DNA of 33,026 bases, from NCBI RefSeq assembly GCF_025210595.1, contig NZ_JAOARH010000088.1, positions 1 to 33,026 of the forward strand. Direction: 5' to 3'. Each line of letters opens with the position of its first letter. Within the stretch, counting starts at the first letter, position 1. This stretch comes from Winogradskyella sp. (GTDB taxonomy: Bacteria > Bacteroidota > Bacteroidia > Flavobacteriales > Flavobacteriaceae). A program made the position numbers and the translations under genes. Below, piece after piece: positions 7,895 through 17,745 of this stretch. The notes below the pieces were generated by a model. It did not search any database and was not told the DNA's origin. It saw nothing but the letters and a program-made list of their open reading frames with translations.

Positions 7895-9292
7895 CTATTT
7901 TAAACTCCCAACCATATCTTCAGGTTTCACCCATTCATCATATTGTTCTGGAGTTACATAGCCTAAGTTTATAGCTTCTTCTTTTAATGTTGTTCCGTTT
8001 TGGTGTGCTGTATTAGCAATTTCTGCAGCTTTATAATATCCAATTTTAGTATTTAAAGCTGTAACTAACATTAATGAGTTGTTTAATAAGGTTTTGATTG
8101 TAGCATGATTTGGCTCAATACCAGAAGCACAGTTTACATCAAAACTCACACAAGCATCACCAATTAATTGTGCAGACTGTAAAACGTTAGCAGCCATCAT
8201 TGGTTTAAATACGTTTAATTCATAATGTCCTTGAGTTCCACCAACAGTTACTGCAACATCGTTACCCATAACTTGAGCACATACCATAGTCATCGCTTCT
8301 GCTTGTGTTGGATTTACTTTTCCTGGCATAATAGAGCTTCCTGGTTCATTAGCAGGAATAATGATTTCTCCAATTCCTGAACGTGGTCCAGATGCCATCA
8401 TTCTAATATCGTTAGCAATTTTATTTAATGATACAGCGATTTGCTTTAAAGCACCATGCGTTTCTACCATAGCATCATGAGCAGCTAAAGCTTCAAACTT
8501 GTTTTCTGCAGTAATAAATGGTAATTCTGTAAATTCAGCAATGTATTTAGCAACTAGTACATCATAACCAGCAGGAGTGTTTAATCCTGTTCCTACTGCA
8601 GTTCCACCAAGTGCTAATTCGCTTAAATGTGCTAACGTGTTTTCTAAAGCTTTTAAGCCATGATTTAATTGAGATACATATCCTGAAAATTCTTGCCCAA
8701 GAGTTAATGGCGTAGCATCCATTAAATGTGTACGACCAATTTTCACAACATCTTTAAACGCTTCATATTTAGCTTGTAATGTGTCTCTTAATTGCTTTAC
8801 ACCAGGAATTGTAGTTTCAACAATCTTCTTGTAAGCAGCAATATGCATTCCAGTAGGGAAGGTGTCATTAGACGATTGTGATTTGTTGACATCGTCATTT
8901 GGTTGAATGGTTTTTTCACCTTCTCCAATAGTTTTTCCAGCCAATTGGTGTGCTCTGTTAGCAACTACCTCGTTAACATTCATATTACTTTGAGTTCCAG
9001 AACCTGTTTGCCAGATTACTAATGGAAATTGATCATCGTGTTTTCCTTCTAAGATTTCGTCACAAACTTGTGCAATTAAATCACGCTTTTCAGCAGCTAA
9101 AACACCTAACTCACAGTTGGTATATGCAGCAGCTTTTTTTAAGTAAGCAAAACCATAAACCACTTCTAAAGGCATTGATGCAGGAGCGCCAATTTTAAAG
9201 TTATTACGAGAACGTTCTGTTTGTGCTCCCCAAAGTTTGTCTGAAGGCACTTTTACTTCTCCCATTGTATCTTTTTCTATTCTGTATGTCAT
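7895..9292 (-). CDS. fumC: Class II fumarate hydratase
   Basis: This 465-residue enzyme catalyses the reversible hydration of fumarate to malate in the TCA cycle. It belongs to the fumarase/aspartase superfamily and is a cytosolic homotetramer without an iron-sulfur cluster. The family signature [11 protein letters not shown] is at residues 318-328. Other substrate-binding blocks are [13 protein letters not shown] (96-108), [12 protein letters not shown] (136-147) and [10 protein letters not shown] (186-195), the last holding the conserved active-site His. Length is typical. The Met start at 9292 fits the normal N-terminus ([15 protein letters not shown]). It stands alone, with a terminator at 7825-7860 and a candidate promoter box at 9319-9326. 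Confidence 0.98.
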   Translation of the reverse strand: MTYRIEKDTMGEVKVPSDKLWGAQTERSRNNFKIGAPASMPLEVVYGFAYLKKAAAYTNCELGVLAAEKRDLIAQVCDEILEGKHDDQFPLVIWQTGSGTQSNMNVNEVVANRAHQLAGKTIGEGEKTIQPNDDVNKSQSSNDTFPTGMHIAAYKKIVETTIPGVKQLRDTLQAKYEAFKDVVKIGRTHLMDATPLTLGQEFSGYVSQLNHGLKALENTLAHLSELALGGTAVGTGLNTPAGYDVLVAKYIAEFTELPFITAENKFEALAAHDAMVETHGALKQIAVSLNKIANDIRMMASGPRSGIGEIIIPANEPGSSIMPGKVNPTQAEAMTMVCAQVMGNDVAVTVGGTQGHYELNVFKPMMAANVLQSAQLIGDACVSFDVNCASGIEPNHATIKTLLNNSLMLVTALNTKIGYYKAAEIANTAHQNGTTLKEEAINLGYVTPEQYDEWVKPEDMVGSLK

Positions 9293-9318
9293 AATAATAT
9301 ATGTTTTTTAAAGCACTA

Positions 9319-9326
9319 CAAAATTA
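9319..9326 (-). promoter_or_regulatory. Candidate -7 box for fumC
   Basis: On the minus strand this reads TAATTTTG, a match to TAnnTTTG, 27 bp before the fumC start. No convincing -33 TTG is present. Confidence 0.35.
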
Positions 9327-9418
9327 CTCATTTTAGTGGTTTAAAGATTGAAGAATCTCATTTAATTTTAGCATTTTAGAGAACAAATAATGAGAAATTA
9401 AATATGCTGTTATAAGAT

Positions 9419-10465
9419 TTATAATCTCTTAAAAAATAAAAATTTATAACCAAATTTAAAGCCTAAGGTGAAGTTAAAAAATGAGCCGCTATCTTGTTCT
9501 TTATTTTTTCTAAAACAAAGGTAACAATCGTCATCATCGTCATTTAAAAAAGAGGTGTCTTGTTCTGGAGGTGTACTATTGTATATGTTTTTTATGTCTC
9601 TTACTCGTACTCCTAAACCTGTATAAACATCAAAATAAAAGTGTTTTCCAATAGGATAATTGATACCGTATTTTAGATTGTATATATCCACTTTTTTATG
9701 TACACCAAAAGGTATATTTACAAAATATTGAATATCCTCATTTACTGCTCTAAAATTGTTTTCATCATTAAATTGGTAACGTAAGAATCGCGTTTCAAAC
9801 CCTAAATAATTATTAAATCTAGAGTTTCTACTTTGGCCAAGAATGTTATATATCTTTAATTCATACCTAAACGAGCGTCCTTTAGTTTTTAAAATTTTTA
9901 GTTTAGGCTTATCACCAAGACGTTTTGTATAAACAGTACCGTATTCTGCACTTAAGCTTATTGTATTAGTTACAAAATATTCTGCACCTAAAGTAAGCAT
10001 GGGTTGAGTAAATACATCCATAGCTTTTAACGGAGTAGTGTACACAAATACATCGTTCCTTTTAAAAGCAATAGGAAGATTATTTAGACTAATGAATTTG
10101 TTTTCTGTACTGTCTATTCCAAATTTTAAGTTCTTCTTGTAGGTAAAACGTTTTTTGTTAGTGAGATCAATTATAAAACCTGCATAATAAGGTGAGAAAA
10201 AGTTTAAAAAATAATTGCCAGAAGTTTTTTTAGGGAAAGAAAATTGGGTTGTAATGCTGTCGTTAGAGAGCTCAAATCTTAAAGAATCCTTTGCGCGCAT
10301 CGGAAAAATGGATACTTTATCATTATTGACTAAAAATTCTTCACCTTTAAATTTAATTTTGGTGTTTTTAGGAGCGTGAAGGTTAACTTTAGTTTTTTTA
10401 CTATGCAATATTGTTGTGCACGAGCATAAAAAACTAAAACTTATCAATGTAAGAAGTTTACGCAT
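9419..10465 (-). CDS. Hypothetical lipoprotein with outer-membrane barrel-like C-terminus
   Basis: This 348-residue protein has a lipoprotein signal, MRKLLTLISFSFLCSC, with the probable lipidated Cys at residue 16. Residues 20-120 look like a small beta domain. From about 145 to the end there are alternating hydrophobic strands (LTLGAEYFVTNTISLSAEYG, YFDVYTGLGVRV, FNFTLGFKFGYKFLFF), typical of a beta barrel in the outer membrane. A run of five Asp at about 310-314 next to two Cys (DDDDDCYLCF) is unusual and may be a surface loop. It is the last gene of a three-gene minus-strand group, 52 bp after a LolD-type ATPase. I do not recognise a characterised family. Confidence 0.8.
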   Translation of the reverse strand: MRKLLTLISFSFLCSCTTILHSKKTKVNLHAPKNTKIKFKGEEFLVNNDKVSIFPMRAKDSLRFELSNDSITTQFSFPKKTSGNYFLNFFSPYYAGFIIDLTNKKRFTYKKNLKFGIDSTENKFISLNNLPIAFKRNDVFVYTTPLKAMDVFTQPMLTLGAEYFVTNTISLSAEYGTVYTKRLGDKPKLKILKTKGRSFRYELKIYNILGQSRNSRFNNYLGFETRFLRYQFNDENNFRAVNEDIQYFVNIPFGVHKKVDIYNLKYGINYPIGKHFYFDVYTGLGVRVRDIKNIYNSTPPEQDTSFLNDDDDDCYLCFRKNKEQDSGSFFNFTLGFKFGYKFLFFKRL

Positions 10466-10517
10466 TAAGAAAGTTTTAGTTCTAGATGCCGAAAAAATAA
10501 AAGGGTTGCGTTAAAAT

Positions 10518-11177
10518 TTATACTATATTTCCATCAACCATTGTAAGTTTTCTATCCGCCATATTAGCTAAATCTTGATTATGGGTTACAATAACAAAGG
10601 TTTGGTTAAACTCGTCTCTAAGTTTGAAAAAAAGTTGATGTAGCTGTTCGGCAGACTCGCTATCTAAATTTCCAGAAGGCTCGTCAGCAAAAATAATCTT
10701 TGGCTGATTTATTAAGGCTCTTGCAACAGCCACACGTTGTTGTTCTCCACCAGACATACTATTTGGTTTATGATGTATACGGTCTTTTAAACCTAAATAA
10801 TCTAGCAGTTCAATAGCGCGTTTTTCAGCTTCAGCTTTAGGAGTGTTGTTAATAAACGCAGGAATGCAGACATTTTCTAAAGCGGTAAATTCTGGTAACA
10901 GTTGATGAAACTGAAAGATAAAACCAATATGTTTATTTCTAAATTTAGCTAAAGCTTTATCATTTAGTGACTTTATAGATTGTCCGTTTATTTCTAATGT
11001 GGTATCACCTTTATAATCGGGTTTGTCTAAAGTTCCTAATATTTGTAATAAAGTTGTTTTACCAGCTCCAGAAGCACCAACTATAGATATAATTTCGCTT
11101 TCTGATATATTGATGTTTACACCTTTTAGAACGTGTAAATCATTATAAAATTTGTGAATGTTGAAGGCTTTAATCAT
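10518..11177 (-). CDS. lolD: ABC transporter ATP-binding protein, LolD/MacB type
   Basis: This 219-residue ATPase is a single nucleotide-binding domain of the lipoprotein-releasing and MacB branch. Walker A is GASGAGKT (residues 34-41), the Q-loop Gln is in [12 protein letters not shown] (Gln89), the signature is MSGGEQQ (141-147), Walker B is IIFADEP (161-167) and the H-loop His is at 199 (VTHN). The family pairs with an FtsX/LolC-like permease, in LolD's case to extract lipoproteins from the inner membrane for delivery to the outer membrane. No permease gene is adjacent, so the partner must be encoded elsewhere. It sits between two outer-membrane-type genes (gaps 52-53 bp), so co-transcription is likely. 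The exact substrate is not proven, and a general MacB-like role is possible. Confidence 0.88.
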   Translation of the reverse strand: MIKAFNIHKFYNDLHVLKGVNINISESEIISIVGASGAGKTTLLQILGTLDKPDYKGDTTLEINGQSIKSLNDKALAKFRNKHIGFIFQFHQLLPEFTALENVCIPAFINNTPKAEAEKRAIELLDYLGLKDRIHHKPNSMSGGEQQRVAVARALINQPKIIFADEPSGNLDSESAEQLHQLFFKLRDEFNQTFVIVTHNQDLANMADRKLTMVDGNIV

Positions 11178-11230
11178 AGGTATGCAAATGAAGCGTGAAA
11201 ATACTATTTTCTTACGACATATACATACTA

Positions 11231-13771
11231 TTATAGTAGTCTAGAATTTGAATCTTGATTGCCAGAGTGCTTGTCAAACCTACTTAAATCTTTGTCTTTT
11301 TTCTTAAAAACACGTTTCATACCATTGAAGTCTAGGAAATATTGCAAACGTACAGATAAAATGTGCTGCATATCTTGACTTAGTAAAGTGTCTAAACTAT
11401 CAAAATAACTGTCCTTAGAGCGTTGGTCTTGATTTATCATTTGGTTTCGGTAAAGCGCTGTTAAAAAGCTTCCTGGAGCAAATTGCCAAGAGTAGCTTAG
11501 ATCGATATTCCATGTGCTAAAGTTAACATTAGATGTATCTAAATTGAGACTTTCAAAGGTTTCAGTAGATTGTAGTAAACGGCCATTATCTTGCAAAAAA
11601 TAAGGGTTTTTATCATAATCTACTTTGGTCCAGTAATTTCTGAAAGTCAGTGATAAAGAGTTAAAAGGATTAAAATTATAACTTCCAGAAAGGGTGTTTA
11701 CAGTTGTAGTTTGGTTTCGTTGTCCAAAAATGATACTATCATCAATAGAATTAGAATTATTTGCATAGCCACGACTACCATTTTCTTTTGAAAAATCAAA
11801 ACCGTAAGACACTAAAAATTTATCTGTTATTTGAACTCTAGGCCTTATGCCAAACCAAAAGTTTAAATAATCGTCTCTTATGCCTTCAAACATTACTGCA
11901 CCACCAATATTAGCATCTAGAGCAAAAGTTTTATTATAGTTTGTAGAAATCCAAACATTACTATTTATACGATCTTCATATATAAAAAAGCGTTTATTCC
12001 CAAAATCACGAGGTTCAAAATAATCATATTGTTTACCCATTTGGTAGTTTATGTTACCACCAAAATCCATCAATGTTTTTTTAACATTTCCGTAAACATT
12101 GATACCAGCATTTTGCCCTGTAAAGGTGCTAGGGTTGTAAAGACGACGATAGTTATACCAACCGTTAATTCTAAAGTTGTTTAATTTTTCAGTGGCTTCA
12201 AAGATTCTATAAGACCAGTCTGCACCAAAATTGTTAAAATTATTTCTAAAGTTTAATCCAAGATCATTGATGTTAAAGGTTTCATTCGCAAAACTATGGT
12301 CAATACTATACCTGTATTTACCATGAGATTTTCCAACACGAAAGAAGGAATTAAAACCAAACTTACCATTAATATCAAAGTATGGTTGACTCACCTTAGC
12401 ATTACCTCTAATATTATAAGTATTTCGTTTATTGTTAATGTTGGCAACAATGGCACCTGTATAAGCGTCTCTAAATGATGATGTATTTCTCCAAACACTA
12501 GTATTAACGAGACTTATTGAAGAGTTGTTACCAAACTGCTGATCTACAACAATTATATTATAATTAGTAAGTGGTTCAATTACCCTTTTACTATAAGTTA
12601 TTTGTTCTTCAAGCTCATTTGTGTTAGGATTAATTATTTCTGTTGTTTTTTTAATAGTAACATCTGTTTTTTCGGTAACCGCATTAAAAATACCTATTCC
12701 AAGCCCTTTTTTAGTTCTTCCAGATACTTTTATAGCATTAATTACTTTTACATTTTCAGGAGTATGATCAATCACTTCGTTTTCATTTAAGGATACAGAC
12801 CCTCTAGGTGCTGCACCTATTCGTCTAGAGAAAAATAAATTTCCTTTACTAAACAAGTCAACACCTTCGGTAAAAAATTGACGCTGTTCATTAAAAGTTT
12901 GCTCAAAAGGACCTAAGTTAAGTGAAAGATTGTCAAAACCAGCTTGACTAAAATCTGGAATTAATGTGGCATCTAATGTGATATTTTCTGTTATACCATA
13001 CTTTACATCCATACCAAGATTAAAGTCTGGCTTATCCATATTATCAAAAACCGCTGAAGTGAATGGGTATAGGTTAAGTCTTACAGGTGGTTCAATACTT
13101 TTAATACCTGTAAGCTCACCATGATATAAACCTATATTTCCTTTTGTTGGATCTAAAGGGTTCCATGTATATTGTTGGTTATTACGTCTAAATCTTCTAT
13201 GAAATTGAATTCCCCAGGTTTCTACATCCTTAGAAAAGCGTAGGGTTCTATAAGGAATCATTATTTCTAAAGACCAACCATCATCATTTATTTTTACGGC
13301 ACTTTGCCAAACGGCATTCCAACTAAAATCTTCTCCAATACTTGGGTTGGCAATAGCATCTGCTTGTTGACCAGATGTAAATACAAAAAACTCTGTATCG
13401 TTTTGCGCATCGTTATTAGGGTTTATTACAACTCCAAAAAAATCAGACTGTCCAAAATTATCACGACTAGCAAATTGTTTAGCTATTAATTCTGGGTCAT
13501 CATATAAATAAGCGGCTACGTATATACCAGCATCATCATAGGCCATTTTAACTTCTGTCTTAATGTCTTCTGTTGCTTTAACACCCATATCTGGGCGAAA
13601 CTGAATAAAATTAGTAGCTATTTCTGCATTTTGCCAAACAGTGTCATCTAATACGCCATCTATTTTTGGCGCATTGCCTGTACGTTGAATGCTAAGTGTT
13701 TTTTTTTCTTGAGCATAAAGTGAGCAATAGAAACATATAATGATTGATAAGAGTAAAGAACGTAAGTTCAT
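11231..13771 (-). CDS. DUF5916 protein: CBM9-like domain plus outer-membrane barrel
   Basis: This 846-residue protein has a signal peptide ([21 protein letters not shown]). A carbohydrate-binding family 9-like domain follows at about residues 30-225, recognisable from [48 protein letters not shown] and [11 protein letters not shown]. The remaining ~600 residues (DUF5916) have alternating aromatic strands like an outer-membrane beta barrel, including an [21 protein letters not shown] segment typical of the family. Family function is not established. The layout suggests an outer-membrane protein with a periplasmic or surface sugar-binding domain. It is first in the minus-strand group with the LolD-type ATPase and the lipoprotein. 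The C-terminal ~25 residues are hydrophilic and lie outside the barrel. Confidence 0.9.
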   Translation of the reverse strand: MNLRSLLLSIIICFYCSLYAQEKKTLSIQRTGNAPKIDGVLDDTVWQNAEIATNFIQFRPDMGVKATEDIKTEVKMAYDDAGIYVAAYLYDDPELIAKQFASRDNFGQSDFFGVVINPNNDAQNDTEFFVFTSGQQADAIANPSIGEDFSWNAVWQSAVKINDDGWSLEIMIPYRTLRFSKDVETWGIQFHRRFRRNNQQYTWNPLDPTKGNIGLYHGELTGIKSIEPPVRLNLYPFTSAVFDNMDKPDFNLGMDVKYGITENITLDATLIPDFSQAGFDNLSLNLGPFEQTFNEQRQFFTEGVDLFSKGNLFFSRRIGAAPRGSVSLNENEVIDHTPENVKVINAIKVSGRTKKGLGIGIFNAVTEKTDVTIKKTTEIINPNTNELEEQITYSKRVIEPLTNYNIIVVDQQFGNNSSISLVNTSVWRNTSSFRDAYTGAIVANINNKRNTYNIRGNAKVSQPYFDINGKFGFNSFFRVGKSHGKYRYSIDHSFANETFNINDLGLNFRNNFNNFGADWSYRIFEATEKLNNFRINGWYNYRRLYNPSTFTGQNAGINVYGNVKKTLMDFGGNINYQMGKQYDYFEPRDFGNKRFFIYEDRINSNVWISTNYNKTFALDANIGGAVMFEGIRDDYLNFWFGIRPRVQITDKFLVSYGFDFSKENGSRGYANNSNSIDDSIIFGQRNQTTTVNTLSGSYNFNPFNSLSLTFRNYWTKVDYDKNPYFLQDNGRLLQSTETFESLNLDTSNVNFSTWNIDLSYSWQFAPGSFLTALYRNQMINQDQRSKDSYFDSLDTLLSQDMQHILSVRLQYFLDFNGMKRVFKKKDKDLSRFDKHSGNQDSNSRLL

Positions 13772-13992
13772 ATTTTTTTGATTGATGATGTTTGTGTTGT
13801 GTTAAAGACAATAATATTTAAAAAATGTTACACTCTAACAAAACAAAACTAAGTTCTCTAATAATGCGATGCTCTTAATTAAACGTTAAAAACTTTAAGG
13901 TTGTGTTAAGAGATTTAAGTAAACTTGCTGGTAAGCAAGGGTTTTGGAATACTTATTGCTATATACTTAATAGATTAATACTTTAAATTTAC

Positions 13993-14262
13993 ATGAATAT
14001 ATACAAAACACTTGTGCTAAGTTTATTCTTTGATGCTTTAGGTTATGTGTCATTAATTTTTCCGCTTTTTGATCTTGTTTGGGCTCCTTTATCAGCCTAT
14101 TTAATGACAAAAATGTATAAAGGAAAAAAAGGAAAAGTAGCAGCTGTGATTACTTTTATAGAAGAGGCTTTACCATTTTTAGACGTCGTACCAACATTTT
14201 CACTAATGTGGTTATATACTTTTATATTAAACCCTGAAGAGGATAAGACTTTAAAAGTTTGA
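13993..14262 (+). CDS. Small hypothetical membrane protein
   Basis: This 89-residue protein has two to three hydrophobic stretches: about residues 5-25 (KTLVLSLFFDALGYVSLIFPLF), 28-38, and 60-80 (LPFLDVVPTFSLMWLYTFIL). A short basic loop (KMYKGKKGK) lies between them. It has no recognised motif. It is the only plus-strand gene between 6 and 22.9 kb and converges on the lipoprotein gene at 14323 across a strong bidirectional terminator, so it is an independent unit. Coding status is supported by its normal ATG, sensible membrane topology and that terminator placed right after the stop. Confidence 0.75.
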   Translation: MNIYKTLVLSLFFDALGYVSLIFPLFDLVWAPLSAYLMTKMYKGKKGKVAAVITFIEEALPFLDVVPTFSLMWLYTFILNPEEDKTLKV

Positions 14263-14264
14263 TT

Positions 14265-14300
14265 AAAAAAATGGCTGAATCTATATTCAGCCATTTTTTT
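14265..14300. terminator. Bidirectional terminator with 16-bp perfect stem
   Basis: The arms at 14265-14280 (A6 then ATGGCTGAAT) and 14285-14300 (ATTCAGCCAT then T6) are fully complementary with a CTAT loop. Both strands end in a T run, so the element serves the plus gene ending at 14262 and the minus gene ending at 14323. Confidence 0.9.
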
Positions 14301-14322
14301 ATCTGTATTACAAAGAAAAGTG

Positions 14323-14889
14323 CTACTGTACAGCAATAGCGTAGCTTACTTGTGCATCTGTACTACCTCCAGCACCAGCAGATGTTCCGTCATTTGGTTT
14401 TGTAGGTTCGTGCTTTAAAATTACAGTGAGGCTACCTGTGCCTGCCATACCAGTTACAACTGTAGTTTCTATACCAAGAGGATTACCATCAGCATCTGTA
14501 TCGTCTTTAGAAATATTAACATCTGTAATTGAAGATGTGTAGAAAAACTCATGTTCTTCAGCTTCATTTTCAACTTCTTCAGTGATGTCTTCAGCAGGAT
14601 TTTCAGTAGCATTTAATAATTGAATTACTCCTGAATATGTGGTATTAGCAGATAATGTTGCTAATGCAGGTGTATAAACTCCTTCATTTCCACCTTCTCC
14701 ATCTAAATCTGTAAAGGTTAATGTAACAACATCTGTATTGTCTGCATTGTTTGTTAATGTATAAATCACTGTTGTGATTAATTCTTCTTCATGATCGTGA
14801 TCATCACCATCATCATCACTTGAACAGCTTGTAAAAGTTAAACTTGTAATAAAGAATAAGGCTAGTAATTTAATTGAGTTTGTTTTCAT
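14323..14889 (-). CDS. His/Asp/Glu-rich lipoprotein linked to a TonB receptor
   Basis: This protein has about 188 residues. I chose the ATG at 14889, eight codons inside the longest frame, because it gives a clean lipoprotein signal (MKTNSIKLLALFFITSLTFTSC) with the lipidated Cys at residue 22. A very acidic, His-containing stretch follows (DDDGDDHDHEEE), likely a metal-binding or flexible linker. The body is beta-rich (VIYTLTNNADNTDVVTLTF, TTYSGVIQLLNATENPAEDITEE), with a later EEHEFF motif. I recall relatives next to TonB receptors in flavobacteria being labelled 'type 1 periplasmic binding fold' proteins, but nothing seen here proves that fold. It follows the TonB receptor by 32 bp, so it is probably that receptor's surface or periplasmic partner. 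Confidence 0.85.
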   Translation of the reverse strand: MKTNSIKLLALFFITSLTFTSCSSDDDGDDHDHEEELITTVIYTLTNNADNTDVVTLTFTDLDGEGGNEGVYTPALATLSANTTYSGVIQLLNATENPAEDITEEVENEAEEHEFFYTSSITDVNISKDDTDADGNPLGIETTVVTGMAGTGSLTVILKHEPTKPNDGTSAGAGGSTDAQVSYAIAVQ

Positions 14890-14921
14890 AGTTTTTAATT
14901 TATAATGTGACATATTTTTTG

Positions 14922-17321
14922 TTAATAATTGAGTTTAAGTTTTATGTTAAAATTTCTGCCTAAATCATCAGCAAAGTAGCGCAATCTATTTAAGTAGTTT
15001 CTGTAAGAAACATCAAACAGATTTTCTACATTAAAAGCTACATTTAATGTAGAGTTTTTAAATACTTTAAAGTTTGCCGAGCTATTAAAGCTAAATAGAG
15101 TGTAGGCAGGTGGTGTTGAACTTATATCTACATAGACATTATCTTGTAGTACAGGATCAAACGTAAAAAAATTGTAATTTGGATATCTTTTTTGTTGTAA
15201 TACAGTGTTTTGTTTTATACCAATACTTAATTGGTTGAGTTTTTCGTTTTTGTAGGTTATTGCATTAGAAAAATTTGTTGAAGGCATATGAATAAGCGGA
15301 ATGTTTTCAGACAAGTTATCTCCTTGTAATAAGCTTAAACTACCAGTGTAATTAAAATGATTAGAGATTTTCTTATTTACATCTATATCTACTCCAAATA
15401 TTCTGGCGTTTACCTGATTGTATTCCCAAACAGGAAAAGCTCCACGTATTGTGGTTGTTATACCTGTAGGTATTAGTTGAATAAAATCATTAATATGCTT
15501 ATAGTAAGGACTAACAGCAAACCCAAAGTTTTGATTGTTTCGTTCTATAGAAGCTACAAATTTATTTGCTACTTCTTTAGTAATTGTTAATCTACCAATT
15601 TCTAATCTAGCAGCACTATGATGTAATCCGTCGCTAAATAATTCAGAGGGATTTGGTGTTCTTGAGGCTAATCCATAATTAACTAATACTTGAAAATCAT
15701 TATTAAACTGTTTTGTGATGCCTAAACTCGTAGAAATGTTATGAAACGTAAATTCTGGTTTTGTTATATATCTAGAATCTTCGATCACACCAGTATTAAA
15801 TTCTGGAAATAATTCATCATAATTATATGTTTCGTCCCAATCAGCTATTCTATATCTTTTTTCAGCATCAATGCGAGAGAAATCATATCTAAATCCGGTA
15901 CTAATTTCAGTAAGCGTATTCAATTTATAACTTCCAGTAGCATAAATTCCTGCATCATACTTTTCAAAATCAGGAATTAAAGGATTAGCACCTGTACCAG
16001 AAATGGCATCATTCTGTTGATAACGCAATAGAAAGCCAGTGTTTAGAGTTAACTTGTCTACAGCATCTATTCTTAAATTAGGTTGTAAAGACGTTGTAAA
16101 CAATCTAAGATCTATAACAGGAATATGTTTTCTGTCTCCACGTCTTAAATCAAATTCTTTTCGTCTATTAATTTGAAAATCATACTGTAAAGTGAGTTTT
16201 CCTAATCCTTGAAAGCGCTTGTAAGCTTCTACTTTACCTAAATGATGAATAATTTCTTGTTTAGGATTATCTATATGATGAGAAAACTCATCGATATATT
16301 CTGGTGTTTCGTTTTCAATGGCTCTTACCAAATCGCCAACATTGCCAATATGAGATGTTCTAAGAATACCAATGGTGTTATCTACAAAACTATAATAAGC
16401 ATCAAATCCTTTTTCAAAAGATTTGTATCCTATTCGGGCAGAAGCATTAATGCTTTTTATGCCAGAATTTGATAAGTTATAATCAGCTGTTTCAAAATCT
16501 CCAAAAACTTTATAGCTGGCTTGGGCTCTGGCATAAAACCCGTTTTCATAGGTTTTTACCAATTCAGAATTAATATTTCCTCCCAAACCATTAGAGTTCA
16601 AAGACAACGATGTGCTACCAAATAAACTGTCTTTAGCTGTATAGTTTTGTGGACGAATTAAAATTAATCCACCTATAGCATCGCTACCATAAATAAGTGT
16701 GTTAGCTCCTTTTATAACATCTATACGTCCACCAGAATTTATATCAATATTTGGTGCATGCTCATCTCCCCATTCTTGATCGAACAAACGTACATTGTTG
16801 TTAACAATTAAAAGCCTACTACTGTGTAAGCCATGTATCATAGGCTTTACAATGGTGTTTCCTGTGTTTAAAGACGATACACCACTCACAGTATTTAAGG
16901 CATCTCCTAATGATTTATCTGTAAAGGATGCTATCTCTTTTTTAGATATAGATTGTTGAATACTTGTTTTTTCAAGTTTAGAACTTCCTGCTATTGTAAC
17001 TTCAGTAAGTTCTTCTATATGATGTTCTAATGCAATACTTTTATAAATATCACTTTCTATAATGTAAGTAACCGTTTTGGTTTCACAACCAACATGAGAA
17101 ATTTCTAACGTGAGTTCGCCTTTGCATAAGTTTTCTATTTTAAACTTTCCGAAAACATCTGAGGTAACATATTTATTTAAATTTTTAATAAATACAGTTG
17201 CACCAACTATTGGTGTGCTGTTGTGAAAGTCTTTAAGTTCTCCAAGAAATATTGATTTACAGTCTTGTGCGGAACTTGTGAAAAAGCATATAAAAAATAT
17301 GAATATAGCAAAAAGCCTCAT
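14922..17321 (-). CDS. TonB-dependent outer-membrane receptor, possibly metal-specific
   Basis: This 799-residue receptor has a signal peptide (MRLFAIFIFFICFFTSSAQ). A carboxypeptidase-like regulatory domain spans about 22-105 (GELKDFHNSTPIVGATVFI). The plug spans about 110-225 and contains KPMIHGLHSSRLLIVNN, WGDEHAPNID (184-193), VIKGANTLIYGSDAIGG. A 22-strand type barrel ends with Tyr, the last residues being FNIKLKLNY. It imports a ligand across the outer membrane using TonB energy. Substrate cannot be read directly. A His-rich segment (SHH at 347-349 and IIHH at 357-360) and flanking His-rich proteins suggest zinc or another transition metal rather than sugar, and no SusD-like gene is nearby. 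That is inference. Confidence 0.93.
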   Translation of the reverse strand: MRLFAIFIFFICFFTSSAQDCKSIFLGELKDFHNSTPIVGATVFIKNLNKYVTSDVFGKFKIENLCKGELTLEISHVGCETKTVTYIIESDIYKSIALEHHIEELTEVTIAGSSKLEKTSIQQSISKKEIASFTDKSLGDALNTVSGVSSLNTGNTIVKPMIHGLHSSRLLIVNNNVRLFDQEWGDEHAPNIDINSGGRIDVIKGANTLIYGSDAIGGLILIRPQNYTAKDSLFGSTSLSLNSNGLGGNINSELVKTYENGFYARAQASYKVFGDFETADYNLSNSGIKSINASARIGYKSFEKGFDAYYSFVDNTIGILRTSHIGNVGDLVRAIENETPEYIDEFSHHIDNPKQEIIHHLGKVEAYKRFQGLGKLTLQYDFQINRRKEFDLRRGDRKHIPVIDLRLFTTSLQPNLRIDAVDKLTLNTGFLLRYQQNDAISGTGANPLIPDFEKYDAGIYATGSYKLNTLTEISTGFRYDFSRIDAEKRYRIADWDETYNYDELFPEFNTGVIEDSRYITKPEFTFHNISTSLGITKQFNNDFQVLVNYGLASRTPNPSELFSDGLHHSAARLEIGRLTITKEVANKFVASIERNNQNFGFAVSPYYKHINDFIQLIPTGITTTIRGAFPVWEYNQVNARIFGVDIDVNKKISNHFNYTGSLSLLQGDNLSENIPLIHMPSTNFSNAITYKNEKLNQLSIGIKQNTVLQQKRYPNYNFFTFDPVLQDNVYVDISSTPPAYTLFSFNSSANFKVFKNSTLNVAFNVENLFDVSYRNYLNRLRYFADDLGRNFNIKLKLNY

Positions 17322-17403
17322 AGCTATATATTTATAGTAAAGGTTACTTTTAGGTAATTTATTTACCCAGTTTATAAATTATAAAATGTGTTAAGTTAAA
17401 GTC

Positions 17404-17745
17404 TTAGGCTAGAGTAGGCGGTCCTCTTAGGTAAGCAGTATCTTGCTTATGTGTTCTTAAAAAGTTGTAAGAGCAAGTATTAATCTTGCTAAATTCATTT
17501 TGTATTAAGACTTTATAAGCATAAAAGTCATTGTAATAGTTGGTGTTTAATTTAAACTTGTAAAATTCGCAGTCTAAATCAAATTCGTGAAAATGAGTAT
17601 CGCTATCATTATCATTTGAGCAGACGTCGTGCTTATGATGATTAAAAACATGAGATAACTTAACACCAGATGGTAATAATATAGTTAGTATTACTACTAC
17701 TGAAAGTATTTTATGCACATGTTTTATGTAAGATCTTATTATCAA
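17404..17745 (-). CDS. Small His-rich exported protein with RGPP C-terminus
   Basis: This protein of about 113 residues has no recognised characterised family. An N-terminal hydrophobic segment (ILSVVVILTILLPSG, residues 13-27) could be a signal peptide or anchor. Next comes a His/Cys/Asp cluster: HHKH (36-39), Cys42, HFHE (51-54), Cys59. The tail ends in LRGPPTLA. No ATG is in frame. The frame begins with TTG at 17745, overlapping the TGA of the upstream gene as TTGA; an alternative GTG start lies at 17718. Translation is probably coupled to the DUF6787 gene. The TonB receptor follows after 82 bp. The metal-ligand cluster beside a TonB receptor suggests a metal sensor, chaperone or reporter of metal status. 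Confidence 0.75.
   Translation of the reverse strand: MIIRSYIKHVHKILSVVVILTILLPSGVKLSHVFNHHKHDVCSNDNDSDTHFHEFDLDCEFYKFKLNTNYYNDFYAYKVLIQNEFSKINTCSYNFLRTHKQDTAYLRGPPTLA

Noticed and set aside
11195-11209. Inverted repeat GAAAAT-ACT-ATTTTC between the DUF5916 gene and the LolD gene
   Set aside because: It is A+T-rich and lacks a T run on the minus strand. Such repeats are expected by chance here.
13924-13939. Hairpin CTTGCT-GGTA-AGCAAG upstream of the small membrane gene
   Set aside because: The stem is only 6 bp with no T run and no conserved context, so I did not call it a terminator or RNA element.
14097-14336. A 79-codon minus-strand frame spanning the terminator at 14265-14300
   Set aside because: It would read through a strong bidirectional terminator and overlaps the small membrane gene. 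No homology-like features were seen.
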